Assembly: GCF_945859705.1 (NCBI RefSeq)
Contig: NC_079136.1
Location: 86,924,867 to 86,988,866, forward strand
Length of the DNA: 64,000 nucleotides
Source of the DNA: Episyrphus balteatus
Lineage: Eukaryota; Arthropoda; Insecta; Diptera; Syrphidae
Direction of reading: 5' to 3'
This document shows, piece by piece, positions 21,881-31,649 of the stretch. Numbering within the stretch: position 1 is the stretch's first letter; each line of letters begins with the position of its first letter. The notes below the pieces were generated by a model, which was not told where the DNA came from, ran no database searches, and worked only from the letters and a program-made list of their open reading frames with translations. Both the position numbers and the translations under genes were made by a program.

Positions 21881-23069
21881 GAGCAAGTACGTGCGACCCC
21901 AGTCGTGCATTTTATTTTTTTTATTTCTTGATTTTTCAAGAGTTTTAAAAAAGGAGAGATAAATAGAAAAGACTCCGTAGCCGTCGCGAGGATTGCTGGC
22001 TTTTTCTTAACCGTTGTTCCCTAGCCATTTTTATTGTACCTACTGAAATACATCTGTTATACACTCATTTTCGCACTTTTGTCATGTCTAGACTCTAGTG
22101 TCAATCTCGATATTGCGTTGAACATTTCGTGCTGTTAATGATAAAAAAACTGTTATTAATTGGCACGTGTTTAACTTAACAGCCTCAATTAAATCCATAT
22201 ATATACTGCAAATGTTTTGAAACAAAAAACAAACAAATAAACAACTTTAATTTGATATTTAAAGAAAACGTTGATAGGCAATTTTTAAGAAAAAGGCAGT
22301 AATGACTCTTTGACAAAATCATCAATTCAGGCAATTAAATGTTAAAAAGCGTAAGTTATACATATATAATCAACAAATAATGCTCTTGCAATTCAACAAC
22401 AAAACTGGTTGAGTGTAGGAATACCATTTCCCTCATACAGACTTGAATCACTTTTCCTACCGGTTGCACGCTAAAAACTGCTTACATTCACTTACTCACA
22501 AGTCTTGCCTACATATAAACTTGAATGCATTTCCAAAAGCGTCAATTGCGTTGGTTTTGTATTTTTTTTTTAATTTTCTTGTCAATAGTAATGCGAATGC
22601 CGGCTAAAATGTACATAATGTAGACATAAACGAAACTGAAGGTCTCAACACACAAATAGACCAACGTCCCACGTTACCTTCACACAGAAACTCTTTCATC
22701 AAGAAAATTGCCGGTTAGGTTTGGTATAGGTACTACCTTTGCAATATGATGATGATGGGAATAATACGCATTTTAGCTGTTGAACATTGAAAAATAATAA
22801 TACGTAGTACACTTTACTTGGTGACATCAAAACGACGACAATGGAACAAACGATGACAATGAGAAACAACAAGAAGTCCGGTCAAGCGTGACTTTGAAAA
22901 CTCCCAGAAATACACCCACCTTATGTAGCTCCAACGAACGGATTGTCTGAGAAACCTTTTTTTCTATTTGAAAAAAAAAGCTGTAACACTGCGTTCGACA
23001 TTATGTCCGGTGGCAGTGGGAGGGAAATTTTTGCAAGTTTTTTTTAGTTGATAGTTTATTACTTATATC
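21881..23069. other. Non-repetitive island, no gene seen
   Basis: Moderately AT-rich, no repeat family detected, no open frame of note. Candidate ancestral regulatory DNA. Confidence 0.4.
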
Positions 23070-23071
23070 TA

Positions 23072-25328
23072 CACTGAAAAAAGTATTATTCTTAAAAACT
23101 ATGAATCTCGTTCATTAACCAAAATTCATACATTTTTAAGAAAAATTCATTAAATTTAAGCACAAATTCTTAAAAAAAAAGTTTAGTTTTAAGAAAGATT
23201 CATAAAATTTAAGAATCAGTTTTCATAAAAATTTTCCTATGGAAAATATTTTTATGAATTATTTTTAAGAACGAATACGAAAGTTTATGAATAAATTCAT
23301 AAACTTCTAGCTCCAAATTGAAAGAAAATTTTGCTGAATCATAGAATCTGGACATACTTTTATGAATGAAATTCACTATTATTTTCTATTCAGTTGTATT
23401 TTGAGTTAAAATTATTTTTAAAATTGACTTTTTCCCTTTTAAAATTGAAAAAAAAAAATCTATTTTCAAAATTACATTTGTAAGAAGTTCATAGATTTTG
23501 TGTTTTTAAGTATTTTTTCTTAAAATGAATGTATTTTTTCTTAAAATGAATGTATTTTTTCATCAATTGAAAAACAAGGAATATTTTACCGTTATCCTGT
23601 ATTCGGTATTAAGAACTTATTCTTAAAATTTAAGAATCTGTTCATACTTTTTATGTTCGAAATTCATATTTTCCAAAATTTAAGAATTAATTCATTAAAT
23701 ATTATGAAAGTATACATATAATTAATGAAAAAATTCTTACGTTTTGAGTGTTTAAGTATATTTTCTTAAAGTCTATGTACTTTTTCATCAATCTAGAAAA
23801 TAATAACTGTTGTTCTAATGCCTTAGAAAGATTTCTTTGAGGATTAAATTTAAAATCTGATATTCAAAGTGGACGCTCGTTGCCGAAACAAGTTATAAAA
23901 GTTTGTGAATAAAAGACGATATTGTTTATAGTGTAAAGCATTTTAACTACGTATACAATTTTGAAGAGTATAAGTACATTGCAAAAGTGTAAAATATTGT
24001 TGGTTCCTGTTGCCTCTTTTCCATATACTTAGATAAGTATAAAAACATATAATGTTAAAAAGTGCTATTTTTTATTTATTAAATATATTTAATTTTTTTT
24101 TTTATAGGTGCATATTTTAAAATTGAATATCGTAATTTGATATTTTTGTGAAATATGGAGGCAAGTACGAAATCTTCAACTTTGGACCTGCAAAGGGGGA
24201 AAAATCAACACAAAATAAAAACCATATTAAAGCCGATTCTCAACAAATCCTGTACACTTGAAATTGTCATTGCAAACTAAAGCAAAACATTGAATTAAGT
24301 AAGTGTTGCCTTTTATTTTATTTCTCTAAATATTTATATATTGTTTTAACTTAATACTATCAACATTTCTCATAGGTACCTAAATTCTTTATATTTTTAT
24401 CTTTCCCCAACTTATTCAATTTTGTATTGTTTTTTTTTTTTCAGCTCCAAAATCTAATGCTGCCGATTACAATAAGGTAAGAATAAGATAATTTACCCTT
24501 CTACCTATTTCGATTTTTTAAACCAAATACTACATATTTATTTTACTAATACAAACTTTGTTCTATCTTTCCAGATGATGGATCCATTAAAGAAGTAAAA
24601 TTAAATTCAAAATTTAATTCATACTGAAATTTATAGTGCTAGTGATCAATAAAACATTTTTATAACGTTTAAACTTAGTAATTTCTTTTATTTTTAAAAA
24701 CAATTTTCATTTTTTTGTTTTAGATTTTGGGTTGTTTTCTTTTCCTGTTTGTTTGTTTGGAATACAATTTTTTATTAACAAATTAAAGGCTTGGAATGGT
24801 AATGTATTATATGCATTTATATAAATAACTGCATAAATTTTAATGAAAAGTGTATTATATTTTATGAAAACAATCATACAACTTTAAGAAAAATTCATAG
24901 TTTTTATGATTTTTTTCATAAAATTTAAGTAAAATTACATTTAAATTTTTACGAAATTTATGAAAAAAATCATAAAATTTAAGAAATAATCTTAAAATGT
25001 AAGAAACTTTTCTTAAACTTTATTCTTAAATTATAGCAAAAAAAAAAAAAAAAGATTTAAGAAATAATTCTTAAATTGTATGAATTTTTCTTAAAATCTA
25101 AGAAACTTTTCTTAAACATGTTTAAAAATTTTCGAATTCGTTTATGAACAGAATTCATAAAATTTAAGAACTTTTCCTTAAATTTTAAGAAAGATTCATT
25201 CCCTTATGAATTTGTTCATAAAAAGATTCTTAAATTTAATGAATTTGTACATTGGCTCATTTGCCATGAATTTTTACATTAATTTAATGTACAAATTCAT
25301 TAATTTTATGTACCTTTTTGGTTCAGTG
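23072..25328. mobile_element. 2.26-kb TA-flanked element with AAGAATTTATGAA-type arms
   Basis: Ends TACACTGAAAAAAG (left) and TTTTTGGTTCAGTGTA (right) are inverted; reading TA as the duplicated target gives CACTGAA termini at 23072 and 25328, as in Tc1/mariner-like elements. Both arms (about 23080-23830 and 24840-25320) are dense in TTCTTAAA, TTCATAAA and AATTTAAGAA motifs, in both orientations. The middle (23870-24700) is different in composition and contains GT-AG introns (see separate entry). No transposase seen. Confidence 0.6.
23890..24665 (+). other. Putative small spliced transcription unit inside the TA element
   Basis: A TATAAAAG box lies at 23894. A TTTTTTTTATAG acceptor precedes 24108; an ATG stands at 24155. 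A 41-codon frame runs to TAA at 24280, and a donor GTAAGTG follows at 24299. Next comes a 32-bp exon (24445-24476) between a strong TTTTTTTTCAG acceptor and donor GTAAGAATA, then an acceptor CTATCTTTCCAG before 24575, and a polyadenylation signal AATAAA at 24648. If instead the donor GTACGA at 24165 is used, the exons join in frame into a 21-residue peptide ending at TAA 24598; the last two exons form one open frame either way. I recognise no protein family. It could be a captured host gene fragment or the element's own gene; transcription is not shown. Confidence 0.4.
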
Positions 25329-25330
25329 TA

Positions 25331-25611
25331 CGATGTTATGTGTTATGCAATTATACGATTAATAAGCTATTATTACGCGGCACATCAAATATCAGCAATT
25401 GAACAATCACCTATTTGACTTTGAATTGGTTGTTTTCGTTGTTAAGTAGTTATTCAAAAATGACATGTTATGTGACTTTTTTATTTTCGTAAATACACCA
25501 CTCAAATTCATTTGGTTAGAAATCTTAGTTTTTTAAATTAAGTAGACTCTCTAATAACTAAATCGCAGAATGCAGACACCAAACATTCACTTACCAAAAA
25601 TTAATTTAGGT
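25331..25611. other. Interval without gene
   Basis: Short AT-rich spacer between two transposons; nothing supported. Confidence 0.5.
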
Positions 25612-25620
25612 AGGTACATT

Positions 25621-26464
25621 GGGATCGGGTCAAAATTCTGGCTTCAAAATTCTGCTTTTCAAAATTCTGCTTTTTCAGCGAAAATTCTGTTTTTCAAAAT
25701 TCTGCTTTTTTTCTATTCTGTTTTTCAAAATTCTGCTTTTTAAAATTCTGCTTTTCAAAATTCTGCCAGCATTATATTTGAACAAAAAAATTTCTGCTAA
25801 TTCTGTTTTTTTTTTTATAGCATATGCGCTGGCTAAAGAAAAATACACCTCATTAATGTAATTCAACATTGGTACTAAATTTCCATGGTTCCTAAATTTT
25901 TTTATTTAAGTGTCGCAAATATTTTTTGAAATGCATATACTGACTTTCTTTCAAATAAAATATGTATACTAATTGGAACCGATGTTGTATATTCCTTTTC
26001 TTATTCAAATTTTTGAATATTCATCTTTATTTGATAAATTAATAAATTTTTAGTTATTTTCGGAAATGTTTAATATTAAAAACCTTTTCTTAATATTTTC
26101 AAATTTATTCATTTATAAAACAAAAATTAATTCGCATTTAAAAAATGACAAATTATGTAGGTAAGTAATCAAATAAGCAGATAATTTTTCAAAAAGATGA
26201 TTTTACAGAATTCTGCAAAAAATTAAAAAAGGGTTTGGAAAATGTTTAAAAGCGCGCGCTTTTTAACATTTTTCCAAACCCTTTTTTAATTTTTGCAGAA
26301 TTTTGAAAAGCAGAATTATGAAAAGCAGCATTTTGAAAAACAGAATTTTGAAAAACAGAATTTTGAAAAGCAAAATTTTGAAAGCAGAATTTTGTAAAGC
26401 AGAATTTTGAAAGCAGAATTTTGACAAAAGAATTTTGACCCCGGCAGAATTTTGACCCCAACCC
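25621..26464. mobile_element. GGG-ended element with 9-bp TSD, copy A
   Basis: Perfect 9-bp TSD AGGTACATT at 25612-25620 and 26465-26473. Termini GGGATCGGGTCAAAATTCTG (left) and, as reverse complement, GGGTTGGGGTCAAAATTCTG (right). Each arm is an array of AAAATTCTG units (left 25630-25770, right 26275-26450, inverted). A palindrome at 26227-26288 (AAAGCGCGCGCTTT core) lies before the right arm. A 9-bp TSD with G-rich ends fits Mutator-like elements, but no transposase is present. Open frames rich in Phe-Gln-Asn-Ser are products of the array. Confidence 0.88.
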
Positions 26465-26553
26465 AGGTACATTGTGACACAAAAAAAAGTAGTTTAAACG
26501 TGCCGGTAAGCGTGGAAAAGTGAAAGGTTTCACCGAATTTTTCGCAAACGTTA

Positions 26554-26721
26554 ATGACAACTTTTCACGAGTCGACGCACAATATGTCGCACGACCAAAG
26601 TCCACTATGATTGTTCTATGGGGGATTGACACTTTAGTCACTTGCGGCCTACGTTCGCACAAGTCGACTAAAGCCGTAAAGCCTCACCGCACGGCAAAAA
26701 TCGACTTGTGAAAAGTCGGCA
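26554..26721. mobile_element. Small TA-flanked MITE (GAGTCGA ends), copy 1
   Basis: Left ACTTTTCACGAGTCGA and right TCGACTTGTGAAAAGTCGG are inverted. The interior (GCGGCCTACGTTCGCACAAG, CCGCACGGC) matches 31464-31641 in reverse orientation. Likely TA targets at 26552 and 26722. Confidence 0.6.
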
Positions 26722-26797
26722 TAAGACTAGGGACACACATGCGATTATGGTCGCGCGATTATTCAGTCGCAAAAATGCATCCCAGGGATTTAAATGC

Positions 26798-27004
26798 CTA
26801 TGATCCACTCGCTTTAATTTGGGCTTTATATGGTCGAGGCACAGAGGTACTACTTGTACCAGCTGTGCTTCCGGGGTGTGGAGGTTGCTTAGGAGCGCTA
26901 GCACTTCTAGCAGTCTCCGAGCTATCCACGATGGTCTCTTGGCTTGATGCCAAGAGTTCATCCTCCAATTCGGATGTTGTTGCGTCTGTCTTGTCTCTGT
27001 CCAT
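26798..27004 (-). pseudogene. Fragment of a non-LTR retrotransposon ORF1 (Gag-like N-terminus), tentative
   Basis: An ATG at 27004 opens a 68-codon minus-strand frame rich in Ser, Thr, Glu and Pro. It begins MDRDKTDATT and has a proline patch (PKQPPHPGS), the look of the disordered start of a LINE Gag-like ORF1. It runs into a stop and then into unrelated sequence, with no zinc knuckles, endonuclease or reverse transcriptase. The assignment leans on the GC-rich leader to its right, which resembles a LINE 5' UTR. It could also be a non-coding stretch of a different repeat. Confidence 0.4.
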
Positions 27005-27412
27005 TTTAAAAGATTTGAAAATAAATTAAGGTCCCACGAGTAGGTCGGGAAGAAAAGGTCAACCCCGGCAGAGCCGATTACCGGGGCAAGGCAAAAATTA
27101 TGACGGATCCTGCCAAGGCATCCGAAAGAGCTCGTTCACGACTGGTTTATCCCCCAGCCTTCCATTTCTTCGGCACGGATTATGTGCACGGTCACCCCAC
27201 CACTGAAAATTAGGAACCTTGTATCGATGGTAAAATTGCATTTCTGATTATTTAACTATTGAGGAGTTAAGATCAATACAGCTATGCAACCTGACCTTAG
27301 CTGATCACCATCTTGCCAAAAACGTACAAGATAAAACTGTGGTGATCATTACCGCCCGGCACCCACTAGGAGCGTTTGATACACGGATTTTTGCCGGGAG
27401 TTGTACCTTCAA
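27005..27412 (-). mobile_element. Probable LINE 5' UTR
   Basis: GC-rich compared with everything around it, with several short complementary blocks (CCCCGGCAGAGCC / TTACCGGGGC; GCTGATCACC / GGTGATCA; CCGCCCGGCAC). On the minus strand it leads straight into the ATG at 27004. The 3' part of the element is absent, the reverse of the usual 5' truncation. Confidence 0.4.
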
Positions 27413-28138
27413 TAAAAAACAGCATTACATATGTATTTGTAAAAATAAGAAAAAAGAAGAATAAAAAAACGTTTGCAAATCATTAAACATAAGCCCCGTT
27501 CCATTGGAGGTGGTAGTTTACTCATGAGTTGATCTAGTACTATAATTACCACATGATCTTCTACTTCTACCACTGATCTTCTATACATGTGTTTATAATG
27601 AATTATGACTCCCATCCCATCCTGAAGGGCCCAACCCAGCGATGCCAGATTGAGGGATTTTTTCCTGTTTTTTTCGGTATTTTTGATTAAAGAAAAATGG
27701 AAAATCAACCCAGAACAGTCAGCTCAAAATATATCACGTTTAAATACCAAGACAAATACTGGTCTATTCGAATATTATTCCAACGACATCGAACCGAGTT
27801 TAGTAACGAGATGGTGCCATTAAAGCTCTTCATGTTGCAATCAGATGATATGTCAGAAAAATCTGAGATTGTGCATGCAGAGAAGTTAGAAGTTAATATA
27901 GGCACCGTTACAAATTTATTCATAATGAATTACCCCAAATAAAAACATAACTTCGAAAACAGCCAAAATGACGTTTTTAGGCATTTTCTAACGGTAATAT
28001 TTCAAAAACGGATGCCAATAAAAAAATTTTCAGATTCGAGTTCAACACATTCAACACTACTAGGAAAGTATATTTTGGTTCTTGTGGCAAAAACCTTGTT
28101 GACCAGTGTTATCAATTAAAAAAAAAACTAAACCACCC
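27413..28138. other. Interval with unclassified repeats, no gene
   Basis: 27490-27660 has the look of a transposon edge (GAGGTGGTAGTTTACTC, GCGATGCCAGAT) but no matching second end was found. The 81-codon frame at 27697-27942 is unsupported by any motif. Confidence 0.4.
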
Positions 28139-30725
28139 ACACGCGTTTTAAACGCGTTTCAAACGCGTTTAGGACGCGTTTTGGATGCGTTTTGGATGCG
28201 TTTTGGACGCGTTTCGGACGCGTTTCAGACGCGTTTCATACGCGTTTCGGACGCGTTTCATACGCGTTTCAGACCCGTAGAAGACGCGTTTTGGACGCGT
28301 TTTGGACACGTTTGGACGCGTTTTGGACGCGTTTCAGATGCGTTTCAGACGCGTTTTGGACGCGTTTCGGAAGCGATTCACACACGTTTCAGACGCGTTT
28401 TGGACGCGTTTCAGACGCGTTTTGGACGCGTTTCAGATGCGTTTCAGACGCGTTTTGGACGCGTTTCAGATACGTTTTGGACGCGTTTCAGACGCGTTTT
28501 GGACGCGTTTCAGACGTGTTTCAGACGCGTTTTGGACGCGTTTTGGACGCGTTTCAGACGTGTTTCAGACGCGTTTCAGATGCGTTTTGGACGCGTTTCA
28601 GACGCGTTTTGGACGCGTTTCAGACGCGTTTTGGACGCGTTTCGGACCCGTTTCAGACGCGTTTTGGACGCGTTTCTGATGCGTTTTGGACGCGTTTCAG
28701 ATGCCGTTTTCGACGAGTTTCGGACACGTTTCAGACGCGTTTTGGACGCGTTTCAGACCCGTATCGGACGCGTTTCAGACCCGGATCAGACGCGTATCAG
28801 ATGCGTTTTGGACGCGTTTCAGATGCGTTGTGGACGCGTTTCAGACGCGCTTTGGACGCGTTTTAGACGCGTTTTGGACGCGTTTTTGACAAGTTTCAGA
28901 CGCGTTATGGACGCGTTTCGGACGCGATTCACACGCGTTTTCGACGCGTTTTGGACGCGTTTCAGATGCGTTTTGGACGCGTTTAGACGCGTTTTGGACG
29001 CGTTTCGGACGCGTTTCAGACGCGTTTCAGACCCGGATCAGACGCGTATCAGATGCGTTTTGGACGCGTTTCAGATGCGTTGTGGACGCGTTTCAGACGC
29101 GCTTTGGACGCGTTTTAGACGCGTTTTGGACGCGTTTTTGACAAGTTTCAGATGCGTTATGGACGCGTTTCGGACGCGATTCACACGCGTTTTCGACGCG
29201 TTTTGGACGCGTTTCGGACGCATTTCAGACGCGTTTCGGACGCATTTTGGACGCGTTTCAGATGCGTTTTGGACGCGTTTCAGATGCGTTTTGGACGCGT
29301 TTTGGACGCGTTTCAGATGCGTTTTGGACGCGTTTCAGATGTGTTATGGACCCGTTTCGGACGCGATTCACACGCGTTTTGGACGCGATTCACACGCGTT
29401 TTGGACGCGTTTCAGACCCGGGTCAGAGGCGTATCAGATGCGTTGTGGACGCGTTTCAGACGCTTTTCAGACGCGTTTCGGACGTGTTTCAGACGCTTTT
29501 CAGACGCGTTTTGGACGCGTTTTGGACGCGTTTCAGACGCGTTTCAGACGCGTTTTTGACAAGTTTCAGACGCGTTATGGACGCGTTTCGGACGCGATTC
29601 ACACGCGTTTTGGGCGCGTTTCAGATGCGTTTTGGACGCGTTTCAGATGCGTTTTGGACGCGTTTCAGATGCGTTTTGGACGCGTTTTGGACGCGTTTCA
29701 GATGCGTTTTGGACGCGTTTCAGATGTGTTATGGACCCGTTTCGGACGCGATTCACACGCGTTTTGGACGCGTTTCAGACCCGGGTCAGAGGCGTATCAG
29801 ATGCGTTGTGGACGCGTTTCAGACGCTTTTCAGACGCGTTTCGGACGTGTTTCAGACGCTTTTCAGACGCGTTTTGGACGCGTTTTGGACGCGTTTCAGA
29901 CGCGTTTCAGACGCGTTTTTGACAAGTTTCAGACGCGTTATGGACGCGTTTCGGACGCGATTCACACGCGTTTTGGGCGCGTTTCAGATGCGTTTTGGAC
30001 GCGTTTCAGATGCGTTTTGGACGCGTTTCAGACGCGTTTTGGACGCGTTTCAGACGCGTTTTGGACGCGTTTTGGACAAGTTTCAGATGCGTTTTGGATG
30101 CGTTTCAGGCGTTTTGGACGCGTTTCGGACGCGTTTCAGACACGATTTGGATGCGTTTCAGGCGTTTTGGACGCGTTTCGGACGCGTTTCAGACACGTTT
30201 TGGACGCGTTTCAGACGCGTTTTGGACGCGTTTTGGACAAGTTTCAGATGCGTTTTGGATGCGTTTCAGGCGTTTTGGACGCGTTTCGGACGCGTTTCAG
30301 ACACGATTTGGATGCGTTTCAGGCGTTTTGGACGCGTTTCAGACGCGTTTTGGACGCGTTTCAGACGCGTTTTGGACGCGTTTTGGACAAGTTTCAGATG
30401 CGTTTTGGATGCGTTTCAGGCGTTTTGGACGCGTTTCGGACGCGTTTCAGACACGATTTGGATGCGTTTCAGGCGTTTTGGACGCGTTTCGGACGCGTTT
30501 CAGACACGTTTTGGACGCGTTTTGGACGCATTTCGGACGCGTTTCAAACACGTTTTGGAAGCGTTTTAAACGCGTTTTGGACGCGTTTCGGACGCGTTTC
30601 AAACGCGTTTTGGACGCGTTTCAGACGCGTTTTGGGCTCGTTTCAGGCTTGTTTTAGGCGCGTTTCAGATGCGTTTTGGACGCGTTTCAGACGCGTTTTG
30701 GACGCGTTTCAGACGCGTTTCAGAC
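28139..30725. repeat. 11-bp minisatellite with MluI sites, about 2.6 kb
   Basis: Tandem units GACGCGTTTTG, GACGCGTTTCA and GACGCGTTTCG (11 bp), most containing ACGCGT. Higher-order repeats are visible: a block with GACAAGTTTCAGACG recurs at 29551 and 29914, 363 bp apart (33 units), and about 160-bp blocks recur between 30060 and 30480. The 11-bp period without stops keeps all three plus-strand frames open, giving apparent proteins up to 900 residues that repeat an 11-residue cycle; I reject them as genes. Very CpG-rich in an AT-rich setting. Confidence 0.96.
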
Positions 30726-31370
30726 TAGAGATGGATAGTTCCGGAGCCAAATATTTCCTGGAACTAGTTCCTCACTCGGAACTAGTTCCACTAGTTCCCC
30801 AAAATTAATTTAAACAGTTCCATCGTTCAGACACAGCCACACACAAAAGAAAGAAAGAAGAAGAGGAACAAGAAACAAAACGAAAGCGAATATATCGCTT
30901 TCTCTTTTTGAAATACACAATACACACACGCATGTCATAGAATTCTCATCCAAAGCCAACACACATGGATGCAAACGAGTTGAGCGCCAATATTCAAAAT
31001 ATTCAAATTCATACTATTTCTTATTTTGATGCATTTTATTGAAAAAAAAACTTAAATTCTAGATAGTTCCGCGGAACTAGTTCCAGGAACTAGTAGGTAG
31101 ATTAAGTTTGTGTCTACTGACATACGTTTTTCTGGCCGCTTTAAAAGGTAGATTAAGTTTGTGTCAAATGACATAAGTTTTGCTGGCTGCTTTAAACGGC
31201 CATCAGGAAAAAATATTCATTGTCATACTATTTCTTTTTTTGATGCATTTTCCTGAAAAAAAACTAAAATTCTAGATAGTTCCGCGGAACTAGTTCCAGG
31301 AACTTGTTCCGACCGAAAAAAGAACCGTTCCATGTTCGTTCCGGCTTTGGAACTGTTTTGCGGATCTCTG
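30726..31370. mobile_element. hAT-like MITE with GGAACTAGTTCC repeats, tentative
   Basis: Left end TAGAGATGGATAGTTCC and right end (reverse complement) CAGAGATCCGCAAAACAGTTCC share the outer AGAGAT and the GTTCC theme. GGAACTAGTTCC palindromes occur in both arms. A 66-bp unit starting GGTAGATTAAGTTTGTGTC is duplicated at 31085 and 31147. No clear TSD; the left edge joins directly to the minisatellite. Confidence 0.5.
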
Positions 31371-31463
31371 TTTTGAGTAATTTGCCTTGGCTATAATAAT
31401 AATAAAATCAAAATTGAAACTTTTTCGTATGATTTCTCTTTCCAGTTTTATAATGAAACCGTA

Positions 31464-31641
31464 ATGCCGACTTATAACGAGTCGATTTTCGCCGTGCGGC
31501 GAAGCTTTTTGGCTTCAGTCGAGTCGTGTGAACGTAAGCCGCACGCGACTAAAGTGACAATCCCCATACTAGAGTCCTAGTCGACTTAAGCCGTGAGACA
31601 TATGTATCATGTGGTTAAAATCGACTCGTGAAAAGTCGGGA
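31464..31641. mobile_element. Small TA-flanked MITE (GAGTCGA ends), copy 2
   Basis: Left CCGACTTATAACGAGTCGAT, right ATCGACTCGTGAAAAGTCGG. Interior CGCCGTGCGGCG and GTAAGCCGCACGCGACTAAA match copy 1 in inverted orientation. Confidence 0.65.
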
Positions 31642-31649
31642 TAGGTATA

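Noticed and set aside
25621..26660. Proteins rich in Phe-Gln-Asn-Ser (also 46097-46909)
   Set aside because: Translation of the AAAATTCTG subterminal arrays of the transposon.
28106..30808. Plus-strand 900- and 440-codon frames over the 11-bp minisatellite
   Set aside because: The 33-bp frame cycle of an 11-bp unit without stops explains all three open frames; unit changes are not biased toward silent positions as far as I can see.
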